A DNA stretch of 64,000 bases from JAGOMW01 sp964596675 (lineage in GTDB: Bacteria; Patescibacteriota; Gracilibacteria; BD1-5; UBA2023). A program made the translations under genes and the position numbers. The notes under the pieces were generated by a model. The model searched no databases and was not told the origin of the DNA. It saw only the letters and a list, made by a program, of their open reading frames with translations. The stretch is from the NCBI GenBank assembly GCA_964596675.1, contig CAZQUZ010000002.1, positions 1 to 64,000 on the forward strand, in the 5' to 3' direction. The stretch's first letter is position 1; each line of letters starts with the position of its first letter. This document shows positions 53,748 through 63,600 of this stretch, piece after piece.

Positions 53748-54319
53748 GCGAAAAATCCTCGTAAAAAGTCGAGTACGTGCCCTCCGCCATAGATAAATAT
53801 ACCGATAACAAATCCTTCTCAGAGAGCGACCGCGAGGAGGAATTTATAGATATTCATCCGTACAGCGCCTGCGATATAGCAGATGAGATCCGTCGGGAGC
53901 ACGAGGAAAAATGACCAAAATGTCACCGCATAGAATCCATATTTTTCTATCGCTTTTTTAATACTTTCATTTTTTACATTTTTCGCGAAGTAGTCATCGA
54001 GCCCGAGTATATCAGAGAACTGATAGATGATATACGCAGATATCAGTATCCCCGTCATCGAGATGAGAAATACTGTATGTGGAAGCCCTGGAAAGAGTAT
54101 CATCCCGACCAAGATGAGTGGAGTGCTCGGTACGAGGAGGAGTCCACGAAAGAGAAAAAATGTCCCATACAGTATCAGTCCCCAGATGCCGAGTTCCTGC
54201 ATGGCACTTGCTAAATGCTTCGGATCGAGCATCTCGGGGTGGAGGAGGAGTGATATACCGAATATCGCGAGGATCACTATCCAGAAACGGATGACATATT
54301 TTCGAGTTTTTTTGAGCAT
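53744..54319 (-). CDS. DedA/VTT-family membrane protein
   Basis: 191 residues with five or six predicted helices. GTFFLFRGLLLVPSTPLILVGMILFPGLPHTVFLISMTGILISAYIIYQ is the VTT/SNARE-associated domain core, followed by IEKYGFYAVTFWSFFLVLPTDLICYIAGAVRMNIYKF. The family are scramblase-like membrane proteins. The gene ends FFA-TAG and overlaps folA by 4 bp in CTAG. Confidence 0.85.
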
Positions 54320-54426
54320 AGAGAGAGTCTATGAGTGATGTCTTTTTTGTCAAAATAAGTTTCCGAAAGAGAAAATCTTGATAACAGAAAAATATCGATA
54401 CAATGGGCTTATATTAAATTTTTTCT

Positions 54427-55122
54427 ATGGAAATCCAAAAACCACAAATCATCCTCATCGGAGGCGGTGATGCACATACGACGACCGAGGCATATCTCGA
54501 GCGACTCGAACAGTACGATGACGACCTCCTCTCATCACATACTGGCTGGAAAAAATGGCTCTCTGATGGCCTCTCTGCGCATGCTGAGACGATACGTCCG
54601 AATATGCCGAGCAAGGAAAATGCTTATTATCCAGCATGGCAAATCTGGTTCGAAAAGTACTTCCCATATATCGCGAATATCCCCCCACATCATGAGAGTC
54701 AGAGTACTCTGGATCGTATCGAGGCGAAGAAAAATCTCCCACACGTCCCGCTCGTCCTCATCGGACACTCGCTTGGTGCGACATTTCTCCTGAAGTATAT
54801 CTCTGAGCATGGCTTCCCACGAGATATTGATGCACTCCATCTCATCGCGCCGGCACTCGATGACGCTGGACTCATCGGTGAGTCACTCTCGACATTTTCA
54901 CCACAGGCGAGCCATCTCTCTCATATCCATAAATACGTGAAGCATATCCATATCTGGTCCTCGACAGATGATAGCGTCGTCCCATATGATCATAGTGTGC
55001 GCACTCATGTCGCTATCGTCGGCTCTGTGCTCCATACGTTCCATGATCGTGGTCATTTCGCGACAGACTCTCACTTCGTAGAGCTCTTCCAGGAGGTGCT
55101 GAAAGTGATACATAAAGACTAG
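54427..55122 (+). CDS. Alpha/beta hydrolase (RBBP9/YdeN-like)
   Basis: 231 residues without TGA. The nucleophile elbow GHSLGAT (Ser near residue 117), DDSVVPYDHS supplying the acid near 185, and the catalytic His in DRGHFATDSHF near 213 form the usual order. Opening strand IILIGGGDAHT replaces the typical HG motif. Substrate unknown; the small size and layout fit RBBP9/YdeN-type esterases. Confidence 0.85.
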   Translation: MEIQKPQIILIGGGDAHTTTEAYLERLEQYDDDLLSSHTGWKKWLSDGLSAHAETIRPNMPSKENAYYPAWQIWFEKYFPYIANIPPHHESQSTLDRIEAKKNLPHVPLVLIGHSLGATFLLKYISEHGFPRDIDALHLIAPALDDAGLIGESLSTFSPQASHLSHIHKYVKHIHIWSSTDDSVVPYDHSVRTHVAIVGSVLHTFHDRGHFATDSHFVELFQEVLKVIHKD

Positions 55123-55125
55123 TCT

Positions 55126-55668
55126 ATGCACTTCGCTATCGGGACGAAAAATCTCCCAAAATCATCAGCCATCGAGCATGTGCTCGCGACCTCACCGTAT
55201 ACGAGTGGGGCGACTTTCTCGAATCATGCCGTCTCGTCGTGAGTCCCAGATATGCCTACGACCCTCGAGGAGATGCGTACTGGAGCCAAAAATCGAGCCG
55301 TATTCACACGGAGAGAGTGTAGAGATGCTGACTACTATGTCGGTATGGAGGGGTGAGTCTATCGCGACTCGGAGTGAGAGGAGTACTGGCTCATAGGGGT
55401 CGTCTATATCGAGGATAGAGATGGTGTAGGATACTATGGATACTCGTGTCATCTGAGAGTCCCAGATGCGGTCGTGGAGTGACTCTTTGATGGGCAAGGG
55501 AGAGATCTCGAGCAGATCGTCCATGCACTCTGAGGGAGTGAAAATATCTGAGATAAACAGGGCTCATATCATGAGTGGACTGATGGTATGCTCACACGAC
55601 GAGAACAATTTATCATGGCGACACAGTGCGCACTCTCTCCATTTTTTAATCGGTATTATCAAAGGTAA
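55126..55668 (+). CDS. DUF84 / YjjX-type inosine/xanthosine triphosphatase
   Basis: 180 residues. MHFAIGTKNLPKSSAIEHVL is the family's opening. TTLEEMRTGAKNRA precedes DADYYVGMEGGV, the substrate/metal region, and YWLIGVVYIEDRDGVGYYGYS follows. The family removes non-canonical purine nucleoside triphosphates. Ends TAATG with the next gene, i.e. a 1-base stop/start overlap. Confidence 0.82.
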
Positions 55669-56453
55669 TGAAACATTTTTCTCTCGTACTCGGTGGATGA
55701 GCTGCTCGTGGTATCGCACATATCGGTGTCATACGTCGGCTCGAGGAGCTCGATATGGAGCCTACGGCTATCGTCGGAACGAGTATCGGTGCGCTCGTGT
55801 GAGCCTGCTATGCATGTGGATATACGAGTAGCGAGATGAGTGAGATTGCTCATGATGTACCATTTCTGAAACTCCTCGATATCGATATGAAGACTGGATC
55901 ACTGAAGTGAGAAAAGCTCATTAAATACCTGGAGAAATATTTCGGTGAAAAAACATTTCGAGACACAGATATCCCCCTCACCATCATCGCGACCGATATC
56001 GATACCGGAGAAAAGTATACATTTCGAGAGTGAAAAATCATCGACGCGATACGTGCCTCTATCGGGATACCGGGGATTTTCCGTCCGTATAAATACGATG
56101 GACGTATGCTCGTAGACGGTGGACTCGTCGCGAATCTCGCGATAGAAGAGGCTCCATCTGATAGTCCCGTCATCGCCGTATCTGTGCAGATAGAGCTCTC
56201 GAAGGTAAAGCGCTCTCCTCGTGGTCTCATATTCCCGAATGGTACACCCGTCACACATGCCTATGGCATGATACGCAAGACTCTCGCCATCATGATGGCA
56301 CGAAATGAAAATGCCTCCCTCGCTCTCCATAATAATACCCTCCTCATACGTCCTGGACGGCCAGAGATAGAGTACTATGACTTCAGGAAAGTCGATGCGC
56401 TCATCGAGGCTGGGTATATCGCGAGCGAACCTATCTCATCATTTCTCATCTAA
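55668..56453 (+). CDS. Patatin-like phospholipase (RssA-type)
   Basis: 261 residues. Oxyanion motif GGGAARGIAHIGV (third Gly is TGA), nucleophile elbow GTSIGALVG near residue 42, and the catalytic dyad Asp in DGGLVANL near 150. These define the patatin family, serine lipid acyl hydrolases. Compact length fits RssA/YchK-like proteins rather than secreted toxins. The gene overlaps the DUF84 gene by one base (TAATG), so translation is probably coupled. Confidence 0.93.
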
Positions 56454-56458
56454 TCCGT

Positions 56459-57160
56459 ATGTCTTCGTCTTTTGTACCAGTGAAAAATTTCCCACCAGGG
56501 TACCCTTGGTACCGTCGTCTGGGCGCGAATATCACATACTATTTCTCACAGGTCCCACTCTGGCCACGACGCAATAATCTCTCTCGTACGGATGTCCGAA
56601 ATATCTGGACATCCGTACGTGCATGAGATGTCATACTTGCTGGGAATTTTCAGCATATTTCTGGATTTTTTATCGAGTGAGTCGTCTCTCATGCACTCGG
56701 ATATATCGGCCGATGACGCTGTATCCACGCCTTTGCCCATGGAGTATCACATATATGACTACGCAAGGTATGTCGTATGTATGATACACTCCTCATACTC
56801 CGCCCTCGCTATGCTGATGAAACCCTCCGAGGAATGTTTATCACGACACTCGTGAGTGAGCTCGGTAAGCCGTATGATTTTTTCTTCTGAGCGGATAAAC
56901 AAGCAGAGGCATACTACTGTACGAAGCTCATAAATGACGCACTCCAGTCTGCTGGATATGATACATGACTCACATCTATAGCCTCGCCACATACGATGAT
57001 TGATGCGACCCTCGATGATACATTCGCAGCCCATAGAGTTCTCACGCCAGATGCTATGATATATGGTGATTTCGATATCGTATTTGTCTCGCATAACCTC
57101 ATAGAAAAAGATGGAAAGTATACTTTTCGAGATGGGCCATTTGGGAAGATTCTCATGTAG
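56459..57160 (+). CDS. Permuted papain-like/NlpC-P60-type peptidase (YiiX/YebB-like)
   Basis: 233 residues. GDVILAGNFQHISGFFIEGVVSHALGYIG near residue 56 carries the N-terminal His (Q-H-I), CIHAFAHGVSHIGLRKVCRM the following strands, and ADKQAEAYYCTKLINDAL the Cys in a helix near 165. This is the order of permuted NlpC/P60 (DUF830) enzymes. No signal peptide is seen. Family roles range from peptidoglycan cleavage to lipid modification. 5 bp after the patatin gene. Contains a 13-bp perfect inverted repeat (56585-56619). Confidence 0.72.
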
Positions 57161-57235
57161 AAGTGTTTTCTGCGACTCTTGTATTCTCCGTGATTTCAGT
57201 ATACTATAGAGGTATCTATCACTCATAATACTCGT

Positions 57236-59134
57236 ATGAAAAATATCCTCTCTCTCATATCGGTCGAGCATCTGGGTGCAGCATGAGCACTTCTCATGCG
57301 CCGATTCCTCCTGCCGACACTACTCGTTCTCATCATCACAGCATGCTGGTTCTATCTCGTGAATGTCGATACAGTAGATGAGTCAGAGGTATTTCGTATC
57401 ATATTCACGGGTGTGGTGACATTTTTTCTCTCGGTCGGAGTCATACTCTATGCTGAGACGCGTAAGTGATTGTCTTTCGTTAGATTTCTCCCGATAGTAC
57501 CGATACTCTATGGGGTATGATTTTACTTTACAGTGCATGTCAGAGAATCTGTCTCTCTCGAGTCAGTGACGTACTTTCTCCTCCATCTCATCGGATTTCT
57601 CTCACTTATATTTTTCGCGCCGTATATCAGTCGTATGCGCGAGGGAGGGCAGGGAAGTATCGAGTATACGAACTATTTTTCTCGGATTGCTTGGGTATTT
57701 CTCATGTCGGGTATCGTAGGAGTCTCTATCATGCTCCTCGGATTCATCGCTATCGGTGCTGTGGATGCACTCTTCTCACTCACATGGAACGAGGATATCT
57801 ATGCGAACTGGGCGACTCTCGCGCTCTCACTCATCGCTCCACTTTACGCTCTCGTCCAGCTCCCTATGAGGAGCGATATCGATACCAAAAAATATGAAAC
57901 CAATCGTTTTTTCGCATTTCTCATACGCTATGTCGCGACTCCTGCTATCTATATCTACTTCGCTATCCTCTATGCCTATAGTCTGAAGGTCCTCACGAAC
58001 TTCTCTGACTGGCCCAAAGGGATGGTTTCATGGCTGGTGATAGGATTCTCATCATTCGGATACCTTACATATATCTTCTCGAAGTCGTATGAGGACTCAC
58101 GGATTGTGAGTACATTTCGTCGGTATTTCCCATATGTTGTCATCCCACAGATCGCGATGCTCGCCTATGCGATATGGCTCCGTATAGCGCAGTATGACCT
58201 CACGATGAATCGATATTTCGTCGTCATATTTGGTCTCTGGCTCCTCGGAATATCCCTCTACTATGCAATATCTACGAGCAAGTCTCTCACCATCATCCCA
58301 GCGTCACTCGCGACAATCTCACTCATCATCTCTCTTGGTCCATGGTCAGTATTCTCCTATCCGCTCATGAGACAGGAGGCTCGCCTCATCCGTCATCTCG
58401 AGTCAGCGAATATCCTCCAGGGAGGCAAAATCGTCCCACTCAAAAGTGAGCGTGACATCTCGAAAGAGCTCTCTACGGAGATAGCTGGAGGTATCGAGTA
58501 CCTGTGTAATTTCGATGACTGTAAGTATATCAAAGATCTCTTCGTGGATGCCTATGAAAAAGCAGATATGGATGCATATAAAGAATGGGAAAAGTGGAAT
58601 AGAGATAACACGGGTGCGGTGTTTCCATGAGCATCGACCTGGGATATCACGAGTGCTATCACGACCGAGCTCCGAGTAGCGAGATATCCATACGATGATG
58701 AGAAGCGCGAGTTTCCAGAGCAAGAGTATCTCTCTTATAATATCGACTATCAGCAGTGACTCTTCCCACTCGATGTAGCATGATATGACAGAGTCCTCCA
58801 GGTCACGAGTGCCGACCAGAAACGTGTCTATCCAGATAAAGCTGCCTATCCCTACATCGTGTATGATGCGCAGTCTGGCGCACTCTCATACTACACTGCG
58901 AGCGGCGTAGTAGATGTCTATCCACTTACTCTCCCAGAGCAGCTCATGGACTCTGCGACCGTATCGCCACTCGATGCATCAGAGCTCACATTCGTCCTGT
59001 CAGATGATGAGCGTGAGATACGCCTCATCCTCCAGAGTCTCATGGTGAGAAATCCACGCTATACCGGCACTCCATCGAAAGATATGTATATCGAGGGTGC
59101 GAGCGGATATGCACTCGTAAAAGAGCGAAAATAA
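57236..59134 (+). CDS. DUF4153-like polytopic membrane protein
   Basis: 632 residues. About ten to twelve hydrophobic helices occupy residues 20-400 (LLPTLLVLIITACWFYLV, LHLIGFLSLIFFAPYIS, IVGVSIMLLGFIAIGAV, and others). This is followed by a 230-residue soluble C-terminal part rich in Tyr and Asp (YPYDDEKREFPEQEYLSYNIDYQQG...). The membrane part with RFFAFLIRYVATPAIYIYFAILYAYSLK is characteristic of DUF4153 proteins. Function unknown. Last gene before the ileS leader. Confidence 0.72.
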
Positions 59135-59180
59135 TCCCTTGCAATTCTCTAGATTTATGTATACTCAGTCTTAGTTAAAA

Positions 59181-59386
59181 GCGTCTGAGCGGCTATCACC
59201 CGCGAGCTGACAGAAGAAATGTTCCTGTCATTCCGTGCTTGTCACGGAATCCAGTGTTCCTAAGACGCTGGATTCTGGAATACATCCAGAATGACAGAGC
59301 AAACTAGAACTGTCCGGAGTCGAGATACTCCGTCACCAACATAAATCAAGTATCCGCTTTCGGTGGTACCTCTCTCGTAAGAGAGC
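59181..59386 (+). promoter_or_regulatory. T-box-like leader with Ile (ATC) codon in a short stem-loop
   Basis: GCGG-CTATCAC-CCGC (59189-59203) is a hairpin whose terminal loop displays ATC (59195-59197) followed by A, as in T-box leaders with very short Stem I, a type known from ileS leaders. Downstream, GGAGT/ACTCC forms a second hairpin. GGTGGTACC (59362-59370) is the T-box core, with TGGT able to pair with the ACCA end of a tRNA with discriminator A, as in tRNA-Ile. CTCTC-GTAA-GAGAG follows. A palindromic element interrupts the leader. Downstream genes include ileS. Weak point: mutual exclusion with the terminator is not obvious. Confidence 0.5.
59225..59297. repeat. Palindromic repeat element (MITE-like) inside the leader
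   Basis: 73 bp with terminal inverted repeats CTGTCATTC / GAATGACAG. Nested inside is a strong hairpin GAATCCAG...CTGGATTC. The TGTCATTCC...GGAATGACA layout resembles short palindromic intergenic elements common in bacteria. Only one copy is present in this window. Confidence 0.6.
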
Positions 59387-59426
59387 CAAAAGCACACAGT
59401 TTATAATTTTATTGTGTGCTTTTTTA
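59387..59426 (+). terminator. Terminator at the end of the ileS-operon leader
   Basis: AAAAGCACACA / TGTGTGCTTTT stem (11 bp) with T-run. The next gene's ATG at 59430 lies 4 bp beyond, so readthrough would be required to express it and ileS from the leader. Confidence 0.85.
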
Positions 59427-59429
59427 TTT

Positions 59430-60674
59430 ATGTGATTATTTTCTTCTCATATAACTCCTGATATTGTATCAGAAATCTCTATAAAATTTTCGAAAGAAAA
59501 ATATATCTTTGGAGTCGATACACATATCGAAGGTATGCTCGATATACCAGAGTGATATCCTATATCATGAGATATGAAGATATGAATACGATATAGTATT
59601 TTTGATAGTTATAATGATTCAATATTAAATTGGGATACTATTGATATAGCTGATCTTTCTGATATTGCTGATGTGGATGATAATCTTATAGAAAATATAA
59701 CCATTACTGGTCCCAAAAAATCCTTTTCTTTTCTTATAAAGTCTCCGAATTTTTATGGAGATATTTGAGTTCCTGATTATTCGAATTATTTTTCATATAT
59801 AATCAACTGTATTACTGTATCTATTCAAGATATTCATTTTTCTCGACGTATACCAGTACGTATAGAATATCCAGGATTTGACAGTCTCCAACTCAAGGAT
59901 CTCGATCAAAGAGAGAATATTGATGAAGAGGATTTGGATGATTTAGATGAGACAGCTAAAGATAATACTTTATGATTGAAAGTACTTTTTGACGATAAAG
60001 TAATACCAGAGTATCTGTATAATGATATGACTGAAATAACCTGATTACAAAGAATTGGTAAATTTGTGCATGATAGTAAGTTTCTAAATAAAATTTTTCT
60101 TTTCTGAATTTTCACTTTTATTCCTTATTATGGTTGGAGTTTCAATTTTCAGACATTTAATATTTTTATGGATGCTCCGAAGCAGGCTATAGATATTGTT
60201 TATACTGTATTTATACTCATATGTATCTATCTTCATTTTTTTTGTGTAGGTGCATATAAAAAATATATAGAAAAAAAATCATGGTGGATGAATATGTTAT
60301 ATGATTCTGAAGAAGATTTGGAAGAAGATTATCATATAAATTGTTTTCAAAAAAATATTATGTCATTACGTGAATTGGTGGCTGAGAATACGAAAAATCC
60401 ATGATTTTCACTTAACATGAGAGGTACTTTAAAGATGGGACTTTCTTTATATCACAGTCATCGTAAGCATGAGCAAATATTTATAAATAAACAATTCGCA
60501 GAATATAAATTTTCTTCACTTGCAACATTACTTGACCATCAAATAGAACTACCAGACTGGGTGCGTGATATGGTATCGATTCATGATGAAGACTGAAATC
60601 TATACTGTGATATTATTATTTTTATCCAGTATGATGGACTGATGAATCAATATAGAGAAATCAATTTATACTAA
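59430..60674 (+). CDS. AT-rich membrane protein of unknown function
   Basis: 414 residues from ATG 59430 (MGLFSSHITPDIVSEIS), with many TGA-Gly. An N-terminal soluble beta-rich domain of about 190 residues (SKEKYIFGVDTHIEGMLDIPEGYPISGDMKIGIRYSIF) is followed by an acidic patch (ENIDEEDLDDLDE). Two membrane helices lie at about 225-275 (LFGIFTFIPYYGWSF, TVFILICIYLHFFCVG), then a cytoplasmic tail. Much more AT-rich than ileS. It is between the leader and ileS, 14 bp before it, so ileS is probably second in the transcript. Not recognised. Confidence 0.65.
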
Positions 60675-60688
60675 CCTTTATTTACCCT

Positions 60689-63600
60689 ATGTTCCCATCT
60701 ATCTCCCCAAAACAATCATTTCCCGCACTCGAGTCAGAAGTGCTCGCCTACTGGAAAGCGAACGATACTTTTCAGAAGTCTATCGACTCACGCCCAGAGG
60801 ATAATCCATACCGATTCTACGATGGTCCTCCATTTATCACGGGGACTCCGCACTATGGCTCACTCCTGTCGTCTATCGTGAAAGATGCGGTCGGACGCTA
60901 CTGGACGATGCGCGGGAAACGTGTGGATCGCGTCTGGGGATGGGACTGTCATGGTCTCCCCATCGAGGAGAAAGTCCAGAAAAAACTCGGACTCAAGTCG
61001 AATAAAGACATCGAAGAGCGTGGGATAAAAGAATTTATCGACGGATGCTATGAGTATACAGACTCTACCTCCGCAGAGTGGGAGTGGTATATCGATAAGA
61101 TCGGTCGCTGGGTCGATATGGACAATGCATACCGCACGATGGATCAGGACTATATGGAGAGTGTGATGTGGGTATTCTCTGAACTCTGGAAAAAGTGACT
61201 CATCTACGAGGGGAAGCGCGTATCGCTCTACTCATGGAAGCTCTCGACTCCGATATCGAACTTCGAGGTCGCCATGGATGATACTTATCAGGATGTGAAC
61301 GATCCGGCTATCACGGTGAAGTTCCGACTCGACGCATCTGAAAAATTCCCAGCAGGCACCTTTATCCTCGCCTGGACGACTACTCCATGGACTATCCCTG
61401 CGAATATGGCGCTCGCAGTCGGGGAGGGTATCGATTATATCCTCGTAGAACATGCAGGAGAGTGACTCATCGTCGCAAAAAATCGTGTGGAATCCGTATT
61501 TAAGTGAAAGGGTGAATATACCATCATCCGAGAATTCAAAGGCAGAGAACTCGTCGGACTCTCGTATGTCCCGCCATTTCCAGAGTACTACCTTGGCAAG
61601 AGATGAGAGAAGGCGCATCATGTCTATGCGGCCGACTTCGCGACCGATACGGATGGTACTGGTATCGTCCATATCGCTCCAGAGTTCGGGGATGTGGACT
61701 TCGGTCTCGCGAAAAAAGTCGGTATACCCGTCACAGAGGCACTCGATGATGAGGGTCGATATACTGCCGAGATATACGATATGGAGTGAGTCCACTATCT
61801 CGACCTCGAACAGCCAGAAAACGGCGCCAATAAGCGAAATATCGAGCGCATGAAAGCGGATGGTACCCTCTTTAAAAATGAGTCTATCACGCACCGTGTG
61901 CCATTTTGTCCGCGTTCGGGTACTCCTCTGGTGCAAAAGGCACAGTCGAGCTGGTTTATCGATATCCAGAGCCAAAAAGAGAAACTTATACAGGCGAATG
62001 AGCAGATTAACTGGTTCCCAGAATATCTAAAAGAGTGAAGATTCAAAAAGTGAATCGAGTCCGCTCCAGACTGGTGTATCTCTCGTACGAGATTTTGGTG
62101 AGCGCCGATGCCAGTGTGGATGAGTGAGGATAGATCTGAGCGGCTCGTCGTCTCATCACGTGATGAGATCTATGAGCGGAATCAGCCGTATGGACAACTT
62201 ACGAAACTTATCATTACTCGCCATGCTGAGAGTCAGGCAAATGTCGATAAGCACTATGATGATATCGGACTTTCTCCACTTTCAGAAAATGGTCGAGAGC
62301 AAGCAGAGTCACTCCTAAGAGAGCTCCAGGAAAAATGAGTGGATATTATTATCACATCACCATTTCTTCGTGCTATCCAGACAGCTGAGCCACTCGCAAA
62401 AAAACTCGGTATAGAAATCATCACTGATGAGAGACTCAGGGAGACTGATCATGGAAAAATGGCAAATGCCCACTCTTCACCAGAGTTAAAAATCGAAAGA
62501 AATACTACTTTTTTCGGTGAAGACAAGGATCATAAATTCGCTGAAATAGGTGAATCCTACTCTGATATACATGCTCGCGTGACATCATTACTCGATGATA
62601 TATATATAAAATATCCAGGCAAAACGGTTTTTATCGTGACTCATGGATTTCCTGTGGCCATCATGAGTGGACATCTTCGTGAAAAGTCTATACAAAGAGA
62701 GGTAGAAAATGCATCCACACAAACATTTATCCTCGATGTCGCGAATAAAAAACAACTCAACCTCCATCGTCCGTATATCGATACGATAAAACTCCAATCA
62801 CCGAAAACAGGACAAGAACTCACTCGCATCCCAGAGGTCCTCGATGTCTGGCTCGATAGTGGCTCTATGCCATATGCGCAGATGCACTATCCATTCGAGA
62901 ATAAAACTGCCATGGAGGCGAGCTTCCCAGCGGACTTCATCGCGGAGTATGTCTGACAGGTGCGTGCGTGGTTCTATGTGATGCACGTGCTCGGCGTCCT
63001 CCTGAATCCTACGAATAAATCCGTCCCGACCCCGAGCTTTACGAATGTCATCACGACAGGAGTGATAAATGGAAATGATGGTCGCAAGATGTCGAAATCA
63101 TATGGTAACTATCCAGATCCGCGTATCACGATAGAAAAATATGGAGCTGATCCGATACGATTCTATATGCTCAATAGTCCACTCCTCTCGGGTGGGGATA
63201 TGGACTTTAAGGAAGAGGGGATTCTCGAGACGATAAAGGGTGTCATGCTCCCGATATGGAACACGTATAGCTTTTTCACGACGTATGCGAATATCGATAC
63301 TTGGACGCCTGATACGACAGAAGTATGGTTCACGAGGCATGCAGAGAGTGAGTCGAATATCGCTGGCCGTATGAGTGATGGATCTGATAATCCAGCACTC
63401 ACCGAGAATGGTCTACGCCAAGCGAAAATTGCTGGTGAGGCTCTAAAAGAGCAGGGTAAAAACTTCGATATCATCATCCATACAGATCGTATCCGCGCAC
63501 ATGATACTGCCCGTAGTATCGGCGATACGATAGGATTCACGGGTGAGTATATCATAGATGATGGCTTTGCTGAGCAGACAGCAGGGGAGTATGCGAATAT

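Noticed and set aside
62108..62956. Histidine-phosphatase ORFs as separate genes inside ileS
   Set aside because: The apparent breaks are TGA codons; read as Gly the frame is continuous and synthetase motifs resume in phase on both sides of each insert.
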